Origin: Methylococcaceae bacterium
Lineage (GTDB): Bacteria; Pseudomonadota; Gammaproteobacteria; Methylococcales; Methylomonadaceae
Assembly (NCBI GenBank): GCA_947505105.1
Contig: CANNKG010000002.1
Coordinates: 1-64,000 of the forward strand
Reading direction: 5' to 3'
DNA: 64,000 bases
A program made the translations under genes and the position numbers. The notes beneath the pieces were generated by a model. That model saw only the letters and a list, made by a program, of their open reading frames with translations. It made no database searches and had not been told where the DNA came from. Shown here piece by piece: positions 20,582 to 28,975 of the stretch (position 1 is its first letter; each line of letters opens with the position of its first letter).

Positions 20582-21829
20582 ATTAAACTTTTGTTTGCTA
20601 CAGGTCCTTCGATTAATACCCGTTTATTGGTGGCGGTGGTATTGTCTTTTGCATTGCTGGTGATTGATCATCAGAGTTCTCGCTTGAATTCACTGCGAGC
20701 TGGCTTGTCTTTTATTGTCTATCCGATTCTGTTTGCAGTCGATTTGCCCTCCAAATTTTTTTCGGAAATTTCTGAAGCGGCGGTGGGTTACACTGCGTTG
20801 TTGTCTGAAAATAAGCGTTTGAAAGAGCAGCAGTTTATCAGTGATTCCAAATTATTGAAATTTGCCGCATTAGAGAAGGAAAATATTCGGCTACGTTCCC
20901 TATTGGATAGTTCGTACAAAATAGGTGAACAAATGTTGGTTGCTGAAATATTATCGGTTAATTCGGCGCCTTTTGATCATGTGGTGTTAGTGAATAAAGG
21001 CTCTCGTTTTGGCGTTCATGACAAACAACCGGTGTTTGACACGCAGGGAGTAGTCGGACAAGTCATTCGAACCTTGCCGTTCAGTTCGGAAGTCATGTTA
21101 ATTACTGACCCAAATCATGCCATTCCGGTTCAGGTAAATCGCAATGGCCTGCGCACTATTGCGGTTGGGAGTGGTCAATTAAATCGACTGGTCTTACCCT
21201 TTTTGCCCAATAATGCCGATATTAAACCCGGTGATTTATTAATTACCTCGGGGCTTGGCGGTATTTTTCCGCAGGGTTATCCGGTGGCTATCGTAAACAA
21301 TTTCGAAATTCAGCCGCATAAACCTTTTGCAATGATTAGTGCGACTCCTAAAGCGGCTTTAGATAGAATTCGCGAGGTTCTGATTGTCTGGAGTGACTCA
21401 AAATCCGTGCCCTTAAATCTGCCGCCGGCTTCAGATCAATCAAAGACTGAGGCACCAATCAATGCGGATAGTTTGCCAAGTGTGACACCAAAAACGTCTG
21501 GCACTGTGAGTCATGCTATTTCGTCCGTTGCTAGTCAGTCCAAAGCGGTTGAGCATAAGGTTGATTCAACATCGGAACTTACTGAACCGAGTGCAGAATT
21601 AACACCTAACGCTACGAACGAATCCGAGACTTCTGCCATTAATGCTTCTGAAGAGGCGGCTGCTCAGTCTTCCCTTTCTAATAAGCGTTTATTGCTCCAG
21701 GAGGGGGAGGTAGAATCCCAACCTATAGTTGATCCAAATACCAAATCAGAGACTGATTTGACCGAGATTGCCAAAGCGCGAGCCATGCTCCGAAACAAAG
21801 ATCAAACGCAGGTTGAAGAAGATGAATAG
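20582..21829 (+). CDS. mreC: Rod shape-determining protein MreC, apparently with an ATT start codon
   Basis: MreC is the bitopic scaffold linking MreB, RodA and PBP2. It has an N-terminal helix (LLVAVVLSFALLVID), a coiled coil (about 65-105, KRLKEQQFISDSKLLKF) and the periplasmic beta-barrel domain up to about residue 275. A tail of about 135 residues rich in Ser, Thr, Glu and Gln follows and is absent from short MreC proteins. In this frame the only ATG-like codons fall far inside. The N-terminus IKLLFATGPSINTRL lines up with E. coli MKPIFSRGPSLQIRL if ATT at 20582 is the start, with an AGGTAA ribosome-binding site about 6 nt upstream. TTG codons at 20513 and 20591 are the alternatives. Confidence 0.9.
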   Translation: MKLLFATGPSINTRLLVAVVLSFALLVIDHQSSRLNSLRAGLSFIVYPILFAVDLPSKFFSEISEAAVGYTALLSENKRLKEQQFISDSKLLKFAALEKENIRLRSLLDSSYKIGEQMLVAEILSVNSAPFDHVVLVNKGSRFGVHDKQPVFDTQGVVGQVIRTLPFSSEVMLITDPNHAIPVQVNRNGLRTIAVGSGQLNRLVLPFLPNNADIKPGDLLITSGLGGIFPQGYPVAIVNNFEIQPHKPFAMISATPKAALDRIREVLIVWSDSKSVPLNLPPASDQSKTEAPINADSLPSVTPKTSGTVSHAISSVASQSKAVEHKVDSTSELTEPSAELTPNATNESETSAINASEEAAAQSSLSNKRLLLQEGEVESQPIVDPNTKSETDLTEIAKARAMLRNKDQTQVEEDE

Positions 21830-22307
21830 TAATTATTATGGCTCTTTTTTTTATGCGATCACCATCGTAATCGCGATGGGCTTGAAAATTATGCCTTTGC
21901 CGGTGGCGTTTCAGTTATGGAATCCTGATTGGGTGTTGTTGGTACTCATTTATTGGGTATTAGTCTTGCCTTATAAATTTGGAGTGTTCGGGTCATGGTT
22001 GGTTGGCTTGTTGACTGATGTGTTGACGGGGCGATTGCTTGGGCAATATGCGCTGATTTACGCCTTAACTACTTATATTTGCCTGAAGCTTTATAAGCGA
22101 GTGCGAGCTTTTCCTTTGCTTCAGCAGGGAGTCTTTATTTTTGGTTGCCTGTTATTTGCGCAGATTCTGGTTTTTGGCATTGAAACTTTTGATAATCCCT
22201 CGCGTTTTCAGTGGTCATTTTTATTACCGGTGATAAGCGGAACGTTGGTCTGGCCGTTCACCGGCATGATTTTACGAGTCATTCGCATTCATCAACGTGT
22301 TGGTTAA
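21822..22307 (+). CDS. mreD: Rod shape-determining protein MreD
   Basis: MreD (161 residues) is a small integral membrane protein of the elongation complex with about five helices. The family segment WNPDWVLLVLIYWVLVLPYK and the FGSWLVGLLTDVLTGRLLG motif are clear. The start at 21822 overlaps the mreC stop by 8 nt (ATGAATAG), so the two are translationally coupled. An upstream in-frame start at 21768 would lie inside mreC and is less likely. Confidence 0.95.
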   Translation: MNSNYYGSFFYAITIVIAMGLKIMPLPVAFQLWNPDWVLLVLIYWVLVLPYKFGVFGSWLVGLLTDVLTGRLLGQYALIYALTTYICLKLYKRVRAFPLLQQGVFIFGCLLFAQILVFGIETFDNPSRFQWSFLLPVISGTLVWPFTGMILRVIRIHQRVG

Positions 22308-22316
22308 TGTTGTTCG

Positions 22317-22445
22317 ATGTGCTTAGCAAATCCAATGAGTTCATGTCTCGCGTTATGGTGGGTTATTCCAATGCCCCAGTTGTTAGCTGATGAGAGCGAT
22401 AGTGTTGGCCTGCAATTAGCCGTCTCTCAAGTGTTTTCGAGTTGA
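22317..22445 (+). CDS. Possible 42-residue secreted peptide between mreD and mrdA
   Basis: A 42-codon frame starts with ATG at 22317 and ends with TGA one base before the mrdA ATG. The N-terminal half is hydrophobic (LALWWVIPMPQLLA) and is followed by an acidic DESDS stretch, as in a short signal peptide with a cleavage site. It exactly fills the otherwise unexplained mreD-mrdA gap. No ribosome-binding site stands out and I know no homologue, so it may be chance. Confidence 0.25.
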   Translation: MCLANPMSSCLALWWVIPMPQLLADESDSVGLQLAVSQVFSS

Positions 22446-22446
22446 T

Positions 22447-24294
22447 ATGCAGCGAAATTACACGATTAAAAATGCTGCAGAAGAACATCGTATTTTTTTC
22501 AAACGAGTTGTGGTGGCGTTCATCTTGATTTTGGTGCTCAGCAGCGGTTTGGTTTTACGATTGGCGTACTTGCAGATTGTCGGACATACCCATTATGCAA
22601 CCCTGGCAAAGGAAAACAGCATCAAAATTGCGCCGTTGGTACCTACGCGCGGCATCATCTATGATCGGCATGGGCGAATTTTGGCCGACAATGTTGCCTC
22701 TTACACGCTCGAATTAATTCCCGAACAGGTTCCAAAGCTCGACGATACCTTGGCGCGACTCCAAACATTGCTGGCGATTCCCGATGAAAAATTGGAACAA
22801 TTCCGCGAACAATTGAAACGCAACAAGCGCTTTGCGAGTATTCCATTGTTATTGCGTCTTAGTGAGGAACAGGTCGCGGCTTTCGAAGTAATGCGACCAT
22901 ATTTTCCGGGAGTCGACATCCGTGCCGGACTGGTGCGTTACTATCCTTATGGTGAACTCGTATCGCATGTAGTCGGATATGTGGGGCGAATTAACGAGCA
23001 AGAGCTTAAAACCTTGCCTGAAGAAAATTATCGCGGCAGTTATCATGTCGGCAAATCGGGGATTGAGGGGGCTTATGAAACCGATTTGCATGGTAAGACC
23101 GGCTATATTGAAAATGAAACCAATGCCCAATCAAGATCGATCAATGTGGTCAATGAAAATGATCCAGTTCCGGGGGTTAATTTATATCTAACCCTTGATG
23201 TTGATTTACAAAAAACCGCCTACGATGCGCTGGCCGGTTACAATGGCGCGGTCGTGGCGATAGCCATTAAAACTGGAGAGGTTTTGGTTTCGGCCAGTCG
23301 TCCAGGATTTGATCCTAATCCGTTTGTTTACGGAATTAGTGGCAAGGCCTATAAAGAGCTACAAGATTCTGAATCTCAACCGCTGTTTAATCGAGTGCTA
23401 AGGGGGCAATATCCGCCTGGTTCGACGCTCAAACCCTTTGTGGCTTTGGCAGGTCTTGAGCAGGGAGTCACGAGTTTTCATAATCGAATGTTTTGTCAGG
23501 GTTACTATCAGTTACCCAACTCTCCGCATAAGTATCGAGATTGGAAAAAATGGGGTCACGGATCAGTGACGATGAACGATGCCATTACCGAATCATGCGA
23601 TGTGTATTTTTATAAATTGGCGCTGGCTTTAGGGATTGATGATATGCACAATTTTCTCCGTAAATTCGGTTTTGGTGAAAAAACCGGCATTGATTTATTA
23701 AACGAAAAGCCCGGTTTATTACCCTCACGGGAATGGAAACGGGATGTTCGTAAACAAGCTTGGTTTTCGGGTGAAACCGTTATTACCGGGATTGGACAGG
23801 GCTTTACTCAGGTTACACCTTTGCAATTGGCGAGAGCGACGGCGACCTTGGCAAATTACGGCAAAGTGGTGCAACCGTTTTTGGTAAATCGGGTCTTAAG
23901 TCAGGGCGTTACCATGCCGGCGACGATTCCGAGCGAACCCATGTTACCGGTCCATCCCGAAAATGTGAGTAATATCATTAATGCCATGATTAATGTGGTT
24001 CACAGCTCACGAGGCACCGCCAAAAAAATGGCGCCTGGCATGGCCTACAAAATGGCTGCAAAAACTGGAACCGCTCAGGTTTTTACTGTTAAACAGAAAG
24101 AGAAATATAACGAAGATCAGATTGAATTCAAATTGCGGGATCATGCGCTGTTTATTGCGTTTGCTCCGGCTGAAGATCCCCAGATTGCCGTGGCAGTGAT
24201 TGCTGAAAATGGTGGACATGGTGGTACAGTTGCAGGACCGATTGCCAAGAAAGTAATTGATCAGTATCTGGGAGTGACTAAAAATGCCCATTGA
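22447..24294 (+). CDS. mrdA: Peptidoglycan D,D-transpeptidase MrdA (PBP2)
   Basis: PBP2 (615 residues) cross-links peptidoglycan during rod elongation, working with RodA. A single N-terminal membrane helix (about 20-42) is followed by the pedestal dimerisation domain (LVPTRGIIYDRHGRILADN, about 60-78) and the transpeptidase domain. The active-site Ser is in PGSTLKPFVA (SxxK). The second motif is SCD in TESCDVYFYK and the third is AAKTGTAQV. Its end overlaps mrdB by 11 nt. Length is normal. Confidence 0.97.
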   Translation: MQRNYTIKNAAEEHRIFFKRVVVAFILILVLSSGLVLRLAYLQIVGHTHYATLAKENSIKIAPLVPTRGIIYDRHGRILADNVASYTLELIPEQVPKLDDTLARLQTLLAIPDEKLEQFREQLKRNKRFASIPLLLRLSEEQVAAFEVMRPYFPGVDIRAGLVRYYPYGELVSHVVGYVGRINEQELKTLPEENYRGSYHVGKSGIEGAYETDLHGKTGYIENETNAQSRSINVVNENDPVPGVNLYLTLDVDLQKTAYDALAGYNGAVVAIAIKTGEVLVSASRPGFDPNPFVYGISGKAYKELQDSESQPLFNRVLRGQYPPGSTLKPFVALAGLEQGVTSFHNRMFCQGYYQLPNSPHKYRDWKKWGHGSVTMNDAITESCDVYFYKLALALGIDDMHNFLRKFGFGEKTGIDLLNEKPGLLPSREWKRDVRKQAWFSGETVITGIGQGFTQVTPLQLARATATLANYGKVVQPFLVNRVLSQGVTMPATIPSEPMLPVHPENVSNIINAMINVVHSSRGTAKKMAPGMAYKMAAKTGTAQVFTVKQKEKYNEDQIEFKLRDHALFIAFAPAEDPQIAVAVIAENGGHGGTVAGPIAKKVIDQYLGVTKNAH

Positions 24295-25414
24295 TATGCA
24301 CGAGGAAGAATTCGAAGCACATTCCTGGTTAGGCAACTTTCTCCGAAAGATGCATATCGATATTCCCTTAATGTTGAGTCTGGTGATGATTTCCGCGTTG
24401 AGTTTCATCATTTTGTACAGTGCGAGCACGCAGAATCTTGATGTATTGTTAAAACATTTTATGCGCAGTTGTTTAGCCATTGGGTTGATGGTGTTATTGG
24501 CGCAAGTGAATCCGCATCAATTCAAACGATTTTCGTTTGGACTGTATGGTTTTGGCGTTTTCTTGCTGTTAGCAGTGTTGATTATGGGAGAATTCGGTAA
24601 GGGAGCTCAACGCTGGCTCGACTTGGCGGGATTTCGCTTTCAGCCGTCGGAAATGCTCAAAATTAGTACGCCGATGATGCTGGCTTGGTATCTATCGGAA
24701 CATCCTTTGCCGCCTAAGGGCAAAGAGCTGTTGATTGCCATCGGCTTGATTTGTCTGCCAACCTTACTGATTGCCAAGCAACCTGATCTAGGAACCGCGT
24801 TACTGGTCGCAAGCTCGGGTGCGGCAGTGTTGTTTTTTGCCGGGTTATCCTGGTATTTTATTTCCGGGCTCACGGTTATTTTGGGGGCTTTGACGCCGGT
24901 TATCTGGTTCTTTTTGCGGGACTATCAGCGTAATCGAGTCTTAACGTTATTGAATCCTGAAGCTGATCCTATGGGTAAAGGCTACCATATTATCCAATCG
25001 AAAATTGCGATTGGTTCGGGGGGCGTATCCGGTAAAGGTTGGCTGGGCAGCTCCCAATCCAAACTGGATTTTCTGCCCGAAAGTTCAACAGACTTTATTT
25101 TTGCAGTGTTTGCCGAAGAATTTGGGTTATTTGGCTGTGTTGGCCTGATTTTGCTGTATCTGCTGATTATTTCCAGATGTATTTATATTTCAGTGCATGC
25201 GCAAGATACCTACAGTCGCTTGTTGGCAGGCAGTTTGAGTTTCACTTTTTTTGTCTATGTCTTTGTCAACATCGGCATGGTAATTGGCATTTTGCCGGTG
25301 GTTGGTGTGCCTTTGCCGCTGATCAGTTATGGCGGTACTTCAATGGTGACCTTACTGGCGGGATTTGGAATTTTGATGTCCATTCATACCCATAGAAAAT
25401 TATTACCTACCTAA
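24284..25414 (+). CDS. mrdB: Peptidoglycan glycosyltransferase RodA (MrdB)
   Basis: RodA (376 residues) is the SEDS-family polymerase that extends glycan strands from lipid II and pairs with PBP2. It has about ten membrane helices and the SEDS segments GAQRWLDLAGFRFQPSE, KQPDLGTALL, DYQRNRVLTLLNPEADPMGKGYH, ESSTDFIFAVFAEEFG and LPLISYGGTSMV. The start overlaps mrdA, and the TAA stop is directly followed by the mltB ATG. Confidence 0.97.
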   Translation: MPIDMHEEEFEAHSWLGNFLRKMHIDIPLMLSLVMISALSFIILYSASTQNLDVLLKHFMRSCLAIGLMVLLAQVNPHQFKRFSFGLYGFGVFLLLAVLIMGEFGKGAQRWLDLAGFRFQPSEMLKISTPMMLAWYLSEHPLPPKGKELLIAIGLICLPTLLIAKQPDLGTALLVASSGAAVLFFAGLSWYFISGLTVILGALTPVIWFFLRDYQRNRVLTLLNPEADPMGKGYHIIQSKIAIGSGGVSGKGWLGSSQSKLDFLPESSTDFIFAVFAEEFGLFGCVGLILLYLLIISRCIYISVHAQDTYSRLLAGSLSFTFFVYVFVNIGMVIGILPVVGVPLPLISYGGTSMVTLLAGFGILMSIHTHRKLLPT

Positions 25415-26407
25415 ATGCTTATGAAAAACGCAACTATTTTTAGAATCTGCTTAGGCGTGCTGCTGAGCTGCTATTGGTCGGTAGCGATGGCGGTTATTGA
25501 TAATCCCGAGGCGGTTCAGGCATTTATTGAACGAATGGTGACCAAGCATCATTTCGACGCTAGGCAATTACAAAGCTTATTGGACGCCGCCGAAATCAAG
25601 CCGGAAATCCTGGCAAAGATCAGTGCGCCAGCCGAAGCTATGCCTTGGTACAAATACCGCAAGATCTTCATGACCGAAAAACGGATTGCTGGCGGTGTGT
25701 CTTTTTGGCGGCAAAATGCCCAGACCCTGAGCATCGTGAGTCGCCAAACCGGGATTCCTGAAGAGATTATAATCGCCATTATCGGCGTTGAAACCCTATA
25801 TGGAGAGCGGGTCGGTAGTTTTAGAGTGATTGATGCCCTGGCGACTCTGGGTTTTGCCTATCCAAAACGTAGCACCTTTTTCTTGAGTGAATTGGAACAG
25901 TTCTTGATATTGTGCCGCGAAGAACGGCTCGATCCATTACAACCGGTCGGTTCCTATGCCGGCGCAATGGGTTTGCCGCAATTTATGCCGAGTAGTTATC
26001 GTAATTTTGCGGTTGACTTTGGCCACGATAACGCCCGAGATATCTGGAAGAATCCTGCCGATGCGATTGCCAGCGTTGCCAATTATTTTGCCAAGCACAA
26101 ATGGCAGAAAGGCGGCGGAATTTTTATTCCAGCATTGGCAGATGGCGTAGCTTATAAAGATTTGTTGAGTAGTGAACTGGCTCCCGAACTGAGTCCAGCC
26201 GACTTACAGCTACATCATGTTAGTATTGCCGATGATTCCGAGCTTGAACCTAGCGTTAAATTATTGGCCTACGAACAGGAGTCGGGCGACGAGTTATGGT
26301 TGGGTTTACATAATTATTATGTGATTACACGCTATAACCACAGCCCGCTTTATGCGTTGGCCGTTTATCAATTGGCGCAGGCGATTGCCGATCAATATAA
26401 AAGCTGA
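25415..26407 (+). CDS. mltB: Membrane-bound lytic murein transglycosylase B
   Basis: MltB (330 residues) cleaves glycan strands to 1,6-anhydromuropeptides in the periplasm. It has an N-terminal export signal with a lipobox-like LLSC, so it is probably a lipoprotein as in E. coli. The catalytic Glu is in IGVETLYGERVGSFRVIDAL (about residue 126), and YAGAMGLPQFMPSSYRNFAVDF and WKNPADAIASVANYF are typical. The first ATG abuts the rodA stop; a second ATG two codons later would serve equally well. Its place after mrdB matches Pseudomonas-type gene order, but rlpA, often next, is missing here. Confidence 0.94.
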   Translation: MLMKNATIFRICLGVLLSCYWSVAMAVIDNPEAVQAFIERMVTKHHFDARQLQSLLDAAEIKPEILAKISAPAEAMPWYKYRKIFMTEKRIAGGVSFWRQNAQTLSIVSRQTGIPEEIIIAIIGVETLYGERVGSFRVIDALATLGFAYPKRSTFFLSELEQFLILCREERLDPLQPVGSYAGAMGLPQFMPSSYRNFAVDFGHDNARDIWKNPADAIASVANYFAKHKWQKGGGIFIPALADGVAYKDLLSSELAPELSPADLQLHHVSIADDSELEPSVKLLAYEQESGDELWLGLHNYYVITRYNHSPLYALAVYQLAQAIADQYKS

Positions 26408-26539
26408 TCGGAGAATTAAGTTTATATCCTGAGGCATGAGTAAAAAAATATGCTCGGCAAGGTTATTTCTGCTGCAAAATTTGTTTTAATACACAATTAC
26501 TTCATAACATCATACCCACAGAGGCTTTACTGGTTCACA

Positions 26540-27811
26540 ATGACATTAAAGAAAATAGTTATCATCGTTCTATGTACTTTATTTGCAAATATGGCGGGAA
26601 TGGCTTGGGCAGCCCAGGGCTCCCACTCCAAAACCACGACTGCTCCGAGCTCCAGTGAAAAAAATGTCGCCGTGGTTCCTGTAGCGGGATCGAGTCAAGC
26701 TGCAGCGTTACCGGATTCGGCGTCAAAAGATAAATTGGTGGTTCCTGAACCACCACAGGTTGCCGGCACCAGTTTTATCTTGACCGATTTTAATAGTGGT
26801 AAAGTACTTGCTGAGAAAGAAGCTGATCTGCGGGTTGAACCAGCCAGTTTGACCAAAGTAATGACCGTGTATGTCATTTTTAACGAACTACGCAATGGGC
26901 ATCTAAAACTTGATGATCTGGTGACCATCAGTGACAATGCTTGGCGTACCGAAGGTTCGCGGATGTTTGTCGATGTCAATATGCAAGTTAAGGTTGAAGA
27001 CTTGTTGCAAGGCGTGATCATTCAATCCGGCAATGATGCCAGCGTCGCTTTGGCAGAACATGTCGCTGGCGATGAAGCGACCTTTGCTTCCATGATGAAT
27101 CAACATGCCGCACGTCTTGGCATGGTCAACAGTCACTTTACCAATAGTATGGGGCTACCGCATCCCGACCATTATTCGACTGCGCGCGATCTTGCAACTC
27201 TGGCCCGAGCGGTGATCAAAGAGTTTCCGGAATATTATCGTTGGGACTCGCAAAAAGAATTTACCTATAACAAAATTACCCAGCCGAATCGAAATTTATT
27301 ATTGTGGCGCGATGCGTCGGTCGATGGCATCAAGACTGGTCATACCGAAGCGGCAGGCTACTGTATGATGGCTTCGGCCAAGCGCAATGATATGCGGCTA
27401 ATCTCGGTAGTGATGGGCACTGCGAGCGCCATTAAGCGTGCAAATGAAAGTCAAAGTTTATTAAATTTTGGGTTTAGATTTTACGAATCACATCGCTTAT
27501 ATTCAGCGCAACAAGCCTTGGCCGAGCCCAAGATTTGGAAGGGTGACAGTAATAACCTCCCGGTAGGTTTTACCGAAGATTTTTATGTAACCGTTCCGGC
27601 GCGTCGGTTTAATGATTTAAAGGCCGAAATTAGTGTCGAGCAAAAAATAATGGCCCCAATTACGGTCGGAACCACCGTCGGTAAAGTGACCTTTACGCTT
27701 AGCGGTGAGCCTTATTTCGAAGCGCCATTAGTTGCGCTTAAAGATGTTGGCGTAGGGAGTTTCTTCCAGCGAATCTATGATGAAATATTAATGCGAGTAA
27801 AGAGATCATGA
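26540..27811 (+). CDS. dacC: D-alanyl-D-alanine carboxypeptidase (PBP5/6 family)
   Basis: This low-molecular-weight penicillin-binding protein (423 residues from the chosen start) trims the terminal D-Ala from muropeptides. It has a signal peptide ending near AWA, then a Ser/Ala-rich linker. The catalytic domain has SLTK (EPASLTKVMTVYV), SGN (QSGNDASVALAEHV) and KTG (DGIKTGHTEAAGYC). The C-terminal beta-domain and amphipathic anchor (FFQRIYDEILMRVKRS) are present. I chose ATG 26540 because it starts the signal peptide cleanly; an in-frame ATG at 26450 would add 30 residues. Whether it is the dacA or dacC orthologue is not resolved. It overlaps dat by 4 nt. Confidence 0.93.
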   Translation: MTLKKIVIIVLCTLFANMAGMAWAAQGSHSKTTTAPSSSEKNVAVVPVAGSSQAAALPDSASKDKLVVPEPPQVAGTSFILTDFNSGKVLAEKEADLRVEPASLTKVMTVYVIFNELRNGHLKLDDLVTISDNAWRTEGSRMFVDVNMQVKVEDLLQGVIIQSGNDASVALAEHVAGDEATFASMMNQHAARLGMVNSHFTNSMGLPHPDHYSTARDLATLARAVIKEFPEYYRWDSQKEFTYNKITQPNRNLLLWRDASVDGIKTGHTEAAGYCMMASAKRNDMRLISVVMGTASAIKRANESQSLLNFGFRFYESHRLYSAQQALAEPKIWKGDSNNLPVGFTEDFYVTVPARRFNDLKAEISVEQKIMAPITVGTTVGKVTFTLSGEPYFEAPLVALKDVGVGSFFQRIYDEILMRVKRS

Positions 27812-28650
27812 GTGAAACCAAAGTCTATTTAAATGGCGAGTACTTACCTTTAGCTGATGCCAAGGTGTCGGTACTGGATCGTGGTTTTCTGTTCGGAGAC
27901 GGGGTCTACGAAGTGATTCCGGTTTATAGCGGCAATATTTTCCGCGTGCAGGAACATTTACGCCGTTTGAATAATAGCCTCGATGATATTCGCCTGGACA
28001 ATCCTCACTCAAGCGAAGAATGGCTGACTATTTTCGAACCGTTTCTGGACAAATCCAAAGATCAGTCAATCTATCTGCAAATTACCCGCGGAGTTGCCTC
28101 AAAACGCGATCACGCCTTTCCTGAACAGGTTAAACCGACGGTGTTTGTAATGTGTTCTGACATTAAACCGTTTGAAGGTAAATTCACAGGTATCAAAGCG
28201 ATCACGCTTGATGATACCCGCTGGCAATTATGCAATATTAAGGCAATCACATTACTTGCAAATATTCTGTTGCGTCAGGAGGCTATTGACGAGGGTTGTG
28301 CGGAAGCGATCCTGATCAAACAGGGTTATGTCACTGAAGGCGCTGCAAGTAACGTGTTTGTGGTGATCGATGGTGTGTTGATGACGCCATTAAATGATGG
28401 CGCAATTCTTCCGGGGATTACCCGTGATGTAATTCTGGAGTTGGCCGAGAAGCAGCAAATTCCATGTAGTGAACAAGTGATTGCCCTTGAGGCGTTGAAT
28501 GCGGCCAGTGAAATCTGGGTCACCAGTTCGACCCGCGAGATCATCCCGGTTGTTGAACTGGATGGCAGGGTTATTGGAGATGGCAAACCGGGGCCGCTGT
28601 TTACACAAATGGACGCCTTATTGCAAGCCGAAAAACAGGCTTATCGATGA
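27808..28650 (+). CDS. dat: D-amino-acid (D-alanine) transaminase
   Basis: This 280-residue PLP enzyme of the class IV aminotransferase fold interconverts D-alanine and D-glutamate, the D-amino acids of peptidoglycan. The N-terminal VSVLDRGFLFGDGVYEVIPVY and the PLP-binding lysine segment NIKAITLLANILLRQEA are typical of D-amino-acid transaminase, as is EGAASNVFVVIDG. Branched-chain aminotransferase (IlvE) and ADC lyase are related, but the RGFLFGDGVYE start and the cell-wall operon context favour Dat. It overlaps dacC and ybeD by 4 nt each (ATGA). Confidence 0.88.
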   Translation: MSETKVYLNGEYLPLADAKVSVLDRGFLFGDGVYEVIPVYSGNIFRVQEHLRRLNNSLDDIRLDNPHSSEEWLTIFEPFLDKSKDQSIYLQITRGVASKRDHAFPEQVKPTVFVMCSDIKPFEGKFTGIKAITLDDTRWQLCNIKAITLLANILLRQEAIDEGCAEAILIKQGYVTEGAASNVFVVIDGVLMTPLNDGAILPGITRDVILELAEKQQIPCSEQVIALEALNAASEIWVTSSTREIIPVVELDGRVIGDGKPGPLFTQMDALLQAEKQAYR

Positions 28651-28919
28651 ACGAGCCTGAAGCACCCTCGTTGTTGGAATTTCCCTGTCAGTTTGCCATT
28701 AAAGCGATGGGGAAAACGGACGTGGAGTTTGATCTGCTGGTGATCGACATTGTCGGTCGACATGTCGAAGACATTACCAGGGAGTCGGTGCAACTGCGTC
28801 CCAGTAAAGCCGGTAATTATCTTGCGGTCACCATCACCATTGAAGCCACCAGCAAGCAACAGCTGGATGCTATATATCAGGATTTGTCATCTCATCCACA
28901 AGTGCTAATGGTTTTGTAG
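28647..28919 (+). CDS. ybeD: YbeD family protein (DUF493)
   Basis: This 90-residue protein of the DUF493/UPF0250 family has an ACT-like alpha/beta fold. The segments LLEFPCQFAIKAMGK, the central VVDIVGRHV-like strand (LVIDIVGRHVED) and the C-terminal HPQVLMVL match the family. E. coli YbeD sits between dacA and lipB; here the same link to dac is kept with dat inserted, but lipB and lipA do not follow. The molecular role is unknown. Confidence 0.93.
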   Translation: MNEPEAPSLLEFPCQFAIKAMGKTDVEFDLLVIDIVGRHVEDITRESVQLRPSKAGNYLAVTITIEATSKQQLDAIYQDLSSHPQVLMVL

Positions 28920-28975
28920 ATGAGTTTTAAGGCATCTTATGTGCTTATTCGACCGGCTATTACCCCGTAAAATTA

